Of a stretch of DNA of 18,779 bases, positions 1 through 7,006 are shown piece after piece. Both the position numbers and the translations under genes were made by a program. Under the pieces are notes generated by a model that saw nothing but the letters and a program-made list of their open reading frames with translations, searched no databases and was not told the origin of the DNA. How positions within the stretch are numbered: the stretch's first letter is position 1; the number at the start of each line of letters is the position of its first letter. Origin of the DNA: Actinomycetota bacterium (GTDB taxonomy: Bacteria; Actinomycetota; Actinomycetes; Actinomycetales; Microbacteriaceae); assembly GCA_018895315.1 (NCBI GenBank), contig JAHIOK010000177.1, forward strand, positions 1 to 18,779, in the 5' to 3' direction.

Positions 1-243
1 ACGTTTCAGAGCGACCAGGCGTTCGGAACCCTCGCGAGCCGTTTAGTCGACCGCGGCTTGATCGTTCGCGCAGCGGGCCAAGGGCGCCGGATCGAGCACA
101 CGCTCACCCCGTCGGGTCGGGCAGCGCTCGACGACGGCCACCGAGTCGCCTCCGACGTGCTGCCGCAACTCTTCTCTCCTCTCGATGAGGAGCAGCGAGA
201 CCTGCTCTTGCGTGCGCTTCTCGTGCTGACTGCGGACGCCTGA
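1..243 (+). CDS. MarR-family transcriptional regulator, C-terminal part
   Basis: The window opens inside this gene; 80 residues and the TGA stop are visible. The visible start reads as the end of a recognition helix (S-D-Q-A-F-G-T-L-A-S-R-L), followed by the beta-wing. The wing carries L-V-D-R-G-L-I-V-R, a basic patch and then T-L-T-P-S-G-R-A-A-L, which is the classic end of the MarR winged helix. The remainder (L-F-S-P-L-D-E-E-Q-R-D-L-L-L-R-A-L) matches the C-terminal dimerisation helix of the family. MarR proteins are cytoplasmic dimeric DNA-binding repressors, often sensing small aromatic or oxidant signals. Ligand and operator cannot be read here. The next gene starts 40 bases downstream with its own ribosome-binding site, so co-transcription is possible. 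The family call is firm; the specific role is unknown. Confidence 0.8.
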   Translation, partial: TFQSDQAFGTLASRLVDRGLIVRAAGQGRRIEHTLTPSGRAALDDGHRVASDVLPQLFSPLDEEQRDLLLRALLVLTADA

Positions 244-283
244 CCCTCAACGCGCCCCATACAATTTCCCCTGGAGGAAACGG

Positions 284-1265
284 ATGCCGCTGAGCACGAG
301 GCTTGCCCGTCGAGGGGCGCTCATCTGGTCGGTCGATTTCGACGACCACGCGCTCGATGTCGCCACGCGCGCCGGCACTACGACGCTGGGTCTTCATCCG
401 ATCCCGGAGGCGCCCGCCGAAGACGATCTCTCCCTCGAATCGATGCTGAGGCAGATACGGGAGCCGGAGTTCCGCCGTCTTGCTGACGGGGCCAGGAGCC
501 GCGGGATCGATCTCGAATTCGAGTTCCACGCGATGAACGTCCTGCTGCCGCGCGCGGAGTTCGCCGATCATCCCGAGTGGTTCCGTATGAACGACCGGGG
601 CGAGCGAACTGCCCAGTTGAACCTTTGCCCGTCCAACCCCGACGCACTCGAAACGGTTGCAGGCAATAGCGGATGGCTGGTCGAACAGCTGGCCGAGTTC
701 TCTACGCATCGTTACTTCTTCTGGACCGACGACAACGGCGACTACTGCCATTGCGCGCCGTGTTCACAGCTCTCGCCATCCGATCAAGCTCTCACCATCT
801 ACAACCACATACTGCGGGGAGTGCGGCGCGTGGATCCGCTCGGCACCGTCGCGTATTTGGCCTACCAGGCGACGTTGCCCGCGCCCGTGAACGTGCGCCC
901 GGAGGAGGGCATCTTTCTCGAGTACGCGCCGATAGATCGAGACTCCCGCTTCGCCCTGAGTGACGATCGGCGCCCGATGAACGTCACCGAGCGGGGGGCC
1001 CTGCCCGGGCTGATCGCGTATTTCGGCGTGGCCGAGGCGCAGGCGCTCGACTATTGGTTTGGACAACTCTCGCTTCTACGAGTGGAAGCGTCCGTACGGC
1101 GAGCTGCCCTCGTATCGCGGCGTGATGCGGGATGACATCGCCCTTTACCGTTCGCTGGGCATCGAGAGCATCACGACGTTCGCGCTGGGTCTCAACGAGG
1201 AGTACGAGGCGCGCTACGGCGAGCAGCCACTGCTTGACTACGGCGCGCTGCTGCGCGACGCGTAA
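284..1265 (+). pseudogene. DUF4838-type (glycosidase-like) protein, broken by a +1 frameshift
   Basis: The start ATG follows a good ribosome-binding site (GGAGG at 273-277). The first frame runs to 1135. Its last matching residues are A-L-D-Y-W at about 1042-1056, after which the sequence stops looking like the family. From 1059 the next frame continues with L-D-N-S-R-F-Y-E-W-K and ends at TAA 1263-1265. Removing one T from the TTT at 1058-1060 gives one 326-residue reading frame. The N-terminal part has the feel of a TIM-barrel enzyme of the DUF4838 family, which lies near alpha-glucuronidases. It includes L-N-L-C-P-S-N-P and the cluster Y-C-H-C-A-P-C before S-D-Q-A. The substrate is unknown, probably a carbohydrate. 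It may be a true pseudogene or a one-base sequencing error. The family call is moderately sure; the frame break is seen directly. Confidence 0.6.
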
Positions 1266-1289
1266 GCCCGCGGCGCTGCCGCACTCCGC

Positions 1290-1586
1290 TCAGGCGAGCG
1301 AGAGGAAGAGTCTCTCGAGTTCTTCGGGATCCATGCGATCCTCGGCATCGGGATCGGTCAAGCACTCTTTCAGCGCTGTGGAGATCACGAGGAACCCGGC
1401 GCGGTCCAGCGCCTTCGAGACGGCAGCGAGCTGCTGGACGACGTCGCGACATCCGGCGTCGCCTTCGACGGCGGTGATCACGGCGTTCAACTGACCCTGC
1501 GCGCGGCGGAGGCGATTGACCACCTTTCGCTTCGCTTCCGGGGTGTGGGCAAACGAGGCGATGGTCGAAGGGGTGTTCTCGGTCAC
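1290..1586 (-). CDS. CsoR/CstR-family sulfur- or metal-sensing repressor (CstR-like)
   Basis: This 98-residue all-helical protein starts at GTG 1586, preceded by AAAGGAG (complement of 1591-1597). R-L-R-R-A-Q-G-Q-L-N at 25-34 is the family signature. Of the CsoR copper ligands, the two Cys are present (Cys46 and Cys75, spacing 29), but the His four residues before the second Cys is Ala71. That pattern excludes canonical Cu(I) CsoR and resembles CstR, whose paired Cys react with persulfides and polysulfides to release DNA. The neighbour across the divergent promoter is a CstB-like persulfide dioxygenase/rhodanese, as expected for a CstR target. The gene lies beside two inverted repeats (1617-1663) that it probably binds to control itself and the opposite operon. 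Longer in-frame upstream starts would run through the operator and are unlikely. The family call is firm; persulfide sensing is inferred. Confidence 0.85.
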   Translation of the reverse strand: MTENTPSTIASFAHTPEAKRKVVNRLRRAQGQLNAVITAVEGDAGCRDVVQQLAAVSKALDRAGFLVISTALKECLTDPDAEDRMDPEELERLFLSLA

Positions 1587-1609
1587 GTCGTCTCCTTTCG
1601 CTGCTCGAG

Positions 1610-1640
1610 TTGACAATAAGCATACCCCCGGGGGTATGCT
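1610..1640 (+). promoter_or_regulatory. Promoter of the sulfur-stress operon
   Basis: TTGACA (1610-1615) and TATGCT (1635-1640) are separated by 19 bases, a long spacer of the kind often seen in repressor-controlled promoters. The -10 box lies in the right arm of the palindrome at 1617-1642. Because the palindrome is perfect, the same TATGCT also occurs on the minus strand (complement of 1619-1624), where it can serve the divergent repressor gene. The minus-strand -35 is poor. One bound repressor could therefore shut both directions. Confidence 0.6.
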
Positions 1641-1642
1641 TA
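1617..1642. promoter_or_regulatory. Operator 1: perfect 26-bp palindrome
   Basis: The core ATACCCCCGGGGGTAT (1622-1637) is extended on both sides to TAAGC...GCTTA, giving 13-base arms with no mismatch and no spacer. A G/C tract flanked by A/T is the usual form of CsoR-family operators, which are read through DNA shape by the helical tetramer. It lies in the divergent intergenic region between the repressor and the operon, overlapping the probable -10 boxes on both strands. Its binding by the adjacent repressor is inferred. Confidence 0.75.
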
Positions 1643-1643
1643 C

Positions 1644-1663
1644 AAATACCCCCATGGGTATTT
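1644..1663. promoter_or_regulatory. Operator 2: imperfect inverted repeat
   Basis: AAATACCC and GGGTATTT face each other across a four-base CCAT spacer. It shares the ATACCC/GGGTAT half-site with operator 1, with centres about 24 bp apart, just over two helical turns and so on roughly the same face. It covers the expected transcription start of the plus-strand operon, so it may be a second repressor site. S. aureus CstR is also reported to use two operators; that comparison is from memory. Confidence 0.65.
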
Positions 1664-1685
1664 CGAATGAAACGGGAGGCCGTCG

Positions 1686-1868
1686 ATGTGCCGAGCAGTG
1701 AAGTGTCGAACGTGTGGCAAGACCACCTGGGCCGGATGCGGTCAGCACGTGCAAGAAGTCAAGCGGACCGTGCCCTCGTCGCAGTGGTGCGGCGGCAGTC
1801 ACACCGCGGCGCAGCTCGAGGCGGCGAAGGGAACCCGACAGGGATTCTTCGCCCGCGTATTCGGTCGT
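1686..1868 (+). CDS. Tiny Cys-rich protein A (stop codon missing)
   Basis: The start ATG follows GGGAGG (1674-1679). The first 61 residues hold M-C-R-A-V-K-C-R-T-C-G-K-T-T-W-A-G-C-G-Q-H, then a Trp-Cys and an F-F-A-R-V-F-G-R tail that looks like a natural end. The CxxCG and CGxH elements suggest a small metal- or sulfur-binding knuckle. A second copy of the same motif follows in protein B (1888-2007). No stop follows Arg61 in this frame: translation would run on as 51 residues of non-native sequence over protein B and then in frame into the dioxygenase, to 3428. The coordinates given end at the last family-like residue. A TGA lies one frame away at 1871-1873, so one lost base (for example TAATGA to TATGA) would explain it. 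The function is not known to me; the operon suggests thiol or persulfide chemistry. Confidence 0.65.
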
Positions 1869-1887
1869 TATGAGAAAGGGACCCATC

Positions 1888-2007
1888 ATGTGTGGACGTA
1901 TCACGTGCGCGAACTGCGGACGCCCGACCTGGAGTGGTTGCGGCGAACACATCGAACAAGCGCTTGCCGGGGTTCCGGCATCCGAGCGCTGCACCTGCGA
2001 CGAGTAG
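1888..2007 (+). CDS. Tiny Cys-rich protein B (39 aa)
   Basis: The start ATG at 1888 is preceded by GAGAAAGGG (1872-1880) and the gene stops at TAG 2005-2007. The sequence starts M-C-G-R-I-T-C-A-N-C-G-R-P-T-W-S-G-C-G-E-H and ends with C-T-C-D-E, giving six Cys in 39 residues. It aligns with protein A through M-C-x(4)-C-x-x-C-G-[KR]-x-T-W-[AS]-G-C-G-[QE]-H, so the two are tandem paralogues. No signal peptide or membrane segment is visible. The spacing suggests a zinc-ribbon-like or persulfide-carrying fold, but this is only inference. It lies entirely inside the read-through reading frame that joins protein A to the dioxygenase, in a different frame. The dioxygenase starts 14 bases after its stop, so the two are probably translated from one message. 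Confidence 0.75.
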   Translation: MCGRITCANCGRPTWSGCGEHIEQALAGVPASERCTCDE

Positions 2008-2021
2008 AGAGGACCACGCGC

Positions 2022-3428
2022 ATGCTGCTGGAACGCATCTATGACGAGGACCTCGCGCAGGCGAGTTATTTCGTGGGTTGCCAGGCGAGGGGAGAGGCCA
2101 TCGTGGTCGACCCCCGACGCGACATCGGCGTCTACCTGGCGCTGGCGGAGAAGCACGGGATGCGGATCACCTCCGTGACCGAGACCCACATCCACGCCGA
2201 CTACCTCTCCGGTACGCGGGAGCTCGCCGCAAAAACCGGTGCGCAAATGTACGTCTCCGACGAAGGGGGACCGGACTGGCGCTACGGTGACGCGTTCGAC
2301 AGCGCCGTGCGCATGCGCAACGGGCACGAGATCGTGCTGGGGAACATCACCGTGCAAGCCGTCCACACCCCGGGCCACACTCCCGAGCACCTCTCCTTCC
2401 TCGTCACAGACGGTGCGCAATCCACGGAGCCGGGCTTCTTGCTGAGCGGCGACTTCGTGTTCGTCGGAGATGTCGGGCGTCCCGATCTGCTCGACGAGGC
2501 AGCCGGCGGCATCGATACCCGGTTCCAGGGGGCGAAGGACTTGTTCGCGAGCCTGCGCGATCGCTTCCTCACCCTGCCCGACTACGTGCAGGTGCATCCG
2601 GCGCATGGGTCAGGCAGTGCGTGTGGCAAAGCACTCGGGGCGATCGCGTCGTCCACCGTCGGCTACGAGCGTGCGTTCTCGTGGTGGGCCCCGTACCTCG
2701 CCGTGGGCGACGAGCAGGGCTTCGTCGACGAGCTGCTGAGCGGCCAGCCCGACGCGCATGCCTACTTCGGGCGCATGAAGCGGCAGAACAGGGGCGGTCC
2801 GGCGATCCTCGGCGATCTGCCGGCGCTCACCGAGTACACCGCGGAACAGGTGACGCTCGCGCTCGCCGCCGACAGCGCGATCTTCGTCGACACGCGGCAC
2901 AACAGCCTCGTCCATGAGGGTACGGTGGCGCGATCGCTCAACATTCCGAGCGTCGCGAAGGCGGCGAGCTTCGGCGCGTGGGTCTACGACCCCGAAGCGG
3001 AGAGCCTTCCGCTCCTGTTGCTGGCGTCGTCCGTCGAGGCTGCGGACGAGTTTCGGGCGCACCTGCTGCGGGTGGGCATCGACGCCGTTCTCGGCTACAT
3101 CACTTCGCTCGACGGCCTCGAACTCGTGATCCCGAAGATCGTCCGTCAGCAAGACCTCGACGCCGCGGATCCGATTCTGCTGTTGGATGTCCGCAGCAAG
3201 AACGAGTATGCGAGAGGGCACCTGCCGGATGCCGTTCAGCTCTCAGCCGGTCGCGCGCTGTGGTCGGAGAGCGAGCTGCCGATCGAGGGAACGATCATCA
3301 GCTACTGCCAGAGCGGCGTGCGCAACAGCGTGATCGCGAGCGCGCTGCGTCGAGACGGGTTCGACATCGCAGAACTCGAGGGCAGCTATGCCGCGTGGGT
3401 GGGTGCGCGGCTTTTCACGCACACGTAA
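2022..3428 (+). CDS. CstB-like persulfide dioxygenase / rhodanese fusion
   Basis: This 468-residue cytoplasmic enzyme starts M-L-L-E-R-I-Y-D-E-D-L-A-Q-A-S-Y, a usual start for the family. Residues 1-225 form a metallo-beta-lactamase persulfide dioxygenase domain: T-H-I-H-A-D-Y at 55-61 (Tyr in place of the usual last His), H-T-P-G-H at 115-119, S-G-D-F at 142-145, V-G-R-P-D at 151-155 and H-P-A-H-G-S-G at 192-198. Residues about 275-366 look like an inactive rhodanese with no Cys. Residues about 383-466 are an active rhodanese with C-Q-S-G-V-R at 429-434 (Cys429). This order matches S. aureus CstB, which oxidises persulfides to sulfite and forms thiosulfate. Cys201 is in place; from memory CstB also has a functional Cys201. 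A weak AGAGAGGA site precedes the ATG. The frame is open upstream to 1686, so a 580-residue fusion is formally possible. Confidence 0.9.
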   Translation: MLLERIYDEDLAQASYFVGCQARGEAIVVDPRRDIGVYLALAEKHGMRITSVTETHIHADYLSGTRELAAKTGAQMYVSDEGGPDWRYGDAFDSAVRMRNGHEIVLGNITVQAVHTPGHTPEHLSFLVTDGAQSTEPGFLLSGDFVFVGDVGRPDLLDEAAGGIDTRFQGAKDLFASLRDRFLTLPDYVQVHPAHGSGSACGKALGAIASSTVGYERAFSWWAPYLAVGDEQGFVDELLSGQPDAHAYFGRMKRQNRGGPAILGDLPALTEYTAEQVTLALAADSAIFVDTRHNSLVHEGTVARSLNIPSVAKAASFGAWVYDPEAESLPLLLLASSVEAADEFRAHLLRVGIDAVLGYITSLDGLELVIPKIVRQQDLDAADPILLLDVRSKNEYARGHLPDAVQLSAGRALWSESELPIEGTIISYCQSGVRNSVIASALRRDGFDIAELEGSYAAWVGARLFTHT

Positions 3429-3438
3429 CCCGGTCGAT

Positions 3439-3474
3439 TTACCGCGAGCGCCTTAGGGCGGCTACGTTCATGTC
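3439..3474 (+). promoter_or_regulatory. glgP promoter, apparently leaderless
   Basis: TACGTT (3463-3468) lies six bases before the GTG start at 3475. A TTACCG (3439-3444), 18 bases upstream of it, may act as -35. There is no Shine-Dalgarno sequence. This fixes GTG 3475 rather than the out-of-frame ATG at 3470. Confidence 0.5.
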
Positions 3475-6000
3475 GTGGCCGAATTCGACGCACCCCTCGC
3501 CCCGTCCGTCCCGCCAGTGCACCCGCTGAGCGCCTCGCATCCGCTGGCCCTCGCGCCGGTGACCGCGCCCCCGAACTCCGTGGACGGATTCGTGCGCGAG
3601 TTCCTGCACAACCTCAATTTCGAACAGGGCGTCTCGCTGTCATCCTCCAGCGCCAACGACCAGTATCTGGCGCTCGCGCAGACGGTGCGCGATTACCTGA
3701 TGGCGCGCTGGCTCGAAGATCAGCGTCGGCAGCGCGAGCAGCAGGCCAAGGGTGTCTGCTACCTCTCCGCCGAGTACCTTCTCGGACGGCAGCTCGATAA
3801 CAACCTGCTGGCCACCGGACTCGCCGATGTCGCGGCCGAGGCACTGGCGCAGTGCGGCCTGGACATCGACGATCTCCGAGCGCAAGAGGTCGAGCCGGGA
3901 CTCGGCAACGGTGGCCTCGGACGCCTCGCCGCTTGCTTCATCGACTCCCTCGCGACGATGAGCGTCCCGAACATCGGGTACGGCATCCGCTATGAGTACG
4001 GCATCTTCCGTCAGACCTTCGTCGACGGTCAGCAGGCAGAGCAGCCCGACGCGTGGCTCACGCTCGGTACGCCGTGGGAGTTCCCCCACCCCGAGGCCGC
4101 GCAGACGATCTCGTTCGGCGGTCACACCGAGAAGTACGACGACGAGGGCGTCACACGCTCGCGGTGGGTGCCGGCGTGGAACGTGCAGGCGATGCCGTAC
4201 AACTACATGGTTCCCGGCTATCAGAACGGCCGCGTCAACACGCTGCGCCTCTGGAGCGCCGTGGCCACCGACGCCTTCGACCTGCGCATCTTCAACTCCG
4301 GCGACTACGAAGAGGCCGTACGGTCGCAGACCTACGCCGAGACCATCTCGAAGGTGCTCTACCCCGAAGACTCCACGCCCCAGGGCAAGGAGCTGCGCCT
4401 GCAGCAGCAGTACTTCTTTGTCGCGGCATCCATCAAGGACTTCCTCGACGTCGTGCTGCCCGAAGACTTCGACCTCGTGAACCTGCCCGATCGCGTGATC
4501 TTCCAGCTCAACGACACCCACCCGGTGATCGCTGTGCCCGAGCTGATGCGTGTGCTCACCGATGAGAAAAAGCTCGATTGGGATGCCGCGTGGGCGATCA
4601 CCCAGAAGTGTTTCGCGTACACGTGCCACACGCTGCTTCCCGAGGCGCTCGAGGTGTGGTCGGTCGACCTGATGGGGCGCCTCTTGCCGCGGCACCTCGA
4701 GATCATCTACCGCATCAATGACGAGTTTCTCGAGGCGGTGCGTGAGCGCTTCGGCGACGATGAGATGCGCATCCGCAACATGTCGATCATCGCGGACTTC
4801 CCGGAGCGCTCGGTGCGGATGGCGTACCTTGCAACGGTCGCCGGCGCGAAGGTCAATGGCGTCGCCGAGCTGCACTCGCAGCTGCTGCGCGACAAAGTGC
4901 TGCCCGACTTCAACGAGTTCTACCCGGGCAAATTCACCAACGTCACCAACGGCATCACCCCGCGCCGCTTCATTCGCCTCGCCAACCCCGAGCTTTCTGC
5001 GCTGATCACCGAAGCCCTGGGTTCTGGCTGGGTCACCGACCTCGCGCGGCTCCGCGAGCTCGAAAGCTACGCCGAAGACCCCGAGTTCCGCACCAAGTTC
5101 GCGGAGGTCAAAGCCGCGAACAAGCGCCGGTTGAACGAGGTCCTCCTGGCCCGCGACGGGTTCGAGGTCAGCGACGGCCACATGCTCGATGTCATGGTCA
5201 AGCGTCTGCACGAGTACAAGCGGCAGATGCTCAAGGTGCTGCACATCGTGACGGCATACGAGGGCATCATCTCGGGTCGGGTCGAGGCATCCACTGTCCA
5301 GCCGCGCACATTCATCTTCGGGGCGAAGGCTGCGCCCGGATATGTCATGGCCAAGCGCATCATCCACCTGATCAACGCGGTGGGTGCGGTCGTGAACAAC
5401 GACCCGCGCGTGGAGGGGCGGCTGAAGGTCCTGTTCCCGCCGAACTACAACGTCACGCTCGCCGAGCGCGTGATCCCCGCCGCCGACCTGTCCGAGCAGA
5501 TCTCGCTCGCGGGCAAGGAGGCCTCCGGCACCGGCAACATGAAGTTCGCCCTCAACGGCGCTCTGACCGTCGGTACCGACGACGGTGCGAACGTCGAGAT
5601 CCGCGAACTCGTCGGTGACGACAACTTCTTCCTGTTCGGAATGAGCGAGCCCGAGGTCGAAGAGCTGTGGGCCAAGGGATATCACCCGAGTGCGTTCTAC
5701 CAGGCCGACGAGCAGCTCCGCCGAGCGATCGATCTGATCGCGTCGGGGGCGTTCTCGGGCGGCGACCGCTCCACCTTCGAGCCCGTCGTCTCGAACCTGC
5801 TCTACGACGACCGATTCATGGTGCTCGCCGACTACGCGTCGTACATCGCCGCTCAGGCGAAGGTCGATGAGGCATACGCCGATCAGGATGCCTGGACCCG
5901 GTCCGCGATCCTGAACGTCGCCCGCAGCGGGTTCTTCTCGTCCGACCGATCCATGCGCGACTACATCGATCGCATCTGGCACACTCCGCCGTCCTACTGA
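3475..6000 (+). CDS. glgP: Glycogen/maltodextrin phosphorylase
   Basis: The 841-residue protein is the full length of the GT35 family. It releases glucose-1-phosphate from the non-reducing ends of alpha-1,4-glucans with inorganic phosphate and pyridoxal phosphate. Recognisable segments in order are Y-L-S-A-E-Y-L-L-G-R near residue 100, L-G-N-G-G-L-G-R-L-A-A-C-F near 143, G-Y-G-I-R-Y-E-Y-G near 167, N-D-T-H-P near 346, N-V-T-N-G-I-T-P-R-R near 490 and V-K-R-L-H-E-Y-K-R-Q near 578. The PLP site E-A-S-G-T-G-N-M-K-F has the Schiff-base Lys at 690. The downstream T-D-D-G-A-N-V-E has Asp where most members have Leu. The first 40 residues are Pro/Ala-rich and not conserved. Transcription probably starts at or near the GTG. 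The aldo/keto reductase follows after 13 bases and may share the message. Confidence 0.95.
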   Translation: MAEFDAPLAPSVPPVHPLSASHPLALAPVTAPPNSVDGFVREFLHNLNFEQGVSLSSSSANDQYLALAQTVRDYLMARWLEDQRRQREQQAKGVCYLSAEYLLGRQLDNNLLATGLADVAAEALAQCGLDIDDLRAQEVEPGLGNGGLGRLAACFIDSLATMSVPNIGYGIRYEYGIFRQTFVDGQQAEQPDAWLTLGTPWEFPHPEAAQTISFGGHTEKYDDEGVTRSRWVPAWNVQAMPYNYMVPGYQNGRVNTLRLWSAVATDAFDLRIFNSGDYEEAVRSQTYAETISKVLYPEDSTPQGKELRLQQQYFFVAASIKDFLDVVLPEDFDLVNLPDRVIFQLNDTHPVIAVPELMRVLTDEKKLDWDAAWAITQKCFAYTCHTLLPEALEVWSVDLMGRLLPRHLEIIYRINDEFLEAVRERFGDDEMRIRNMSIIADFPERSVRMAYLATVAGAKVNGVAELHSQLLRDKVLPDFNEFYPGKFTNVTNGITPRRFIRLANPELSALITEALGSGWVTDLARLRELESYAEDPEFRTKFAEVKAANKRRLNEVLLARDGFEVSDGHMLDVMVKRLHEYKRQMLKVLHIVTAYEGIISGRVEASTVQPRTFIFGAKAAPGYVMAKRIIHLINAVGAVVNNDPRVEGRLKVLFPPNYNVTLAERVIPAADLSEQISLAGKEASGTGNMKFALNGALTVGTDDGANVEIRELVGDDNFFLFGMSEPEVEELWAKGYHPSAFYQADEQLRRAIDLIASGAFSGGDRSTFEPVVSNLLYDDRFMVLADYASYIAAQAKVDEAYADQDAWTRSAILNVARSGFFSSDRSMRDYIDRIWHTPPSY

Positions 6001-6013
6001 GAAAGAGTCACAC

Positions 6014-7006
6014 ATGCAGCAGCGTCCGCTCGGCCGCACCGGCCGGAACGTCTCGGTGATCGGTCTAGGCACGTGGCAGCTCGGAGCCGACTGGGGTGAG
6101 GTCGACGAGGCCGATGCACGCGCCGTGCTGGCGGCTTCCGTCGACCGCGGCGTCACTCTTTTCGACACCGCCGACGTCTACGGGGACGGGCGGAGCGAGA
6201 GCATCATCGGTCGCTTCCTCGCCGACAACCCGGAGCACGGCGTCACGGTCGCGACCAAGATGGGCCGTCGGCTGGCTCAGGAGCCCGCGAACTACACGGC
6301 CGCGAACTTCCGGGACTGGACGGAGCGCTCGCGTCGCAACCTCGGCGTCGAGACACTCGACCTCGTGCAGCTGCACTGCCCTCCCAGCGCGGTCATCGAC
6401 GACGACGCGACCTACGACGCGCTCGACGCACTCGTCGCCGACGGGGCGATCGCCGCGTACGGCGTCTCGGTCGAAACATGCGCGCAGGCGCTCGCCGCGA
6501 TCGCCCGCCCCGGCGTGACCAACGTCCAGATCATCGTCAATCCGTTCCGGCTGAAGCCGCTCGACGCGGTGCTCCCCGCCGCGCAGGATGCCGGCGTCGC
6601 GATCTTCGCGCGCGTGCCGCTGGCCTCCGGTCTCCTCTCCGGCAAATACACCGCTGCCACGCGGTTCGCCGACAACGATCACCGCAAGTACAACCGTCAG
6701 GGTGAGGCGTTCGACCGCGGCGAGACGTTCTCGGGTGTGGACTTCGAGGCCGGTCTGGCCGCGGCGTCCGCTCTTGCCGCCGCGCTTCCTGACGGCATCT
6801 CACTTCCGGCGGCTACGCTCGCGTGGATCGCGCGCACGCCCGGCATCACCGCGGCCATCCCGGGTGCACGCAACGTCAGCCAGGCGCAGGCGAACGCGGA
6901 TGCCGCGGTTCTCCTCGACGGAGGAGTCGATCTCACCGCGTTCGATGCCGCGGTGCACGAGGTCTACGACCGGTACCTGCGGGCGGCGATCCACCCGCTC
7001 TGGTGA
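6014..7006 (+). CDS. Aldo/keto reductase
   Basis: The 330-residue protein starts 13 bases after glgP, with GAGAAAG just upstream. It is a TIM-barrel NADPH-dependent oxidoreductase that reduces aldehydes or ketones in the cytoplasm. The full catalytic tetrad is visible: Asp51 (F-D-T-A-D-V-Y), Tyr56, Lys82 (V-A-T-K-M-G) and His121 (V-Q-L-H-C-P-P). The N-terminal R-P-L-G-R-T-G-R-N-V-S-V-I-G-L-G-T-W is typical of the bacterial general-stress type. Late in the protein, G-I-T-A-A-I-P-G-A-R-N precedes residues Q and N that contribute to cofactor binding. Substrate unknown; the proximity to glycogen breakdown is suggestive only. The stop overlaps the next start by three bases. Confidence 0.92.
   Translation: MQQRPLGRTGRNVSVIGLGTWQLGADWGEVDEADARAVLAASVDRGVTLFDTADVYGDGRSESIIGRFLADNPEHGVTVATKMGRRLAQEPANYTAANFRDWTERSRRNLGVETLDLVQLHCPPSAVIDDDATYDALDALVADGAIAAYGVSVETCAQALAAIARPGVTNVQIIVNPFRLKPLDAVLPAAQDAGVAIFARVPLASGLLSGKYTAATRFADNDHRKYNRQGEAFDRGETFSGVDFEAGLAAASALAAALPDGISLPAATLAWIARTPGITAAIPGARNVSQAQANADAAVLLDGGVDLTAFDAAVHEVYDRYLRAAIHPLW

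Noticed and set aside
1051..1066. Programmed +1 frameshift in the DUF4838-type gene
   Set aside because: No known slippery sequence, stop codon at the shift site or downstream structure was seen; a simple one-base insertion is sufficient.
3640..6168. 842-residue open frame on the minus strand opposite glgP
   Set aside because: It is the antisense shadow of a firm glgP gene; its composition (many Asp, Glu, Arg, Val, His) has no domain sense and it has no ribosome-binding site.
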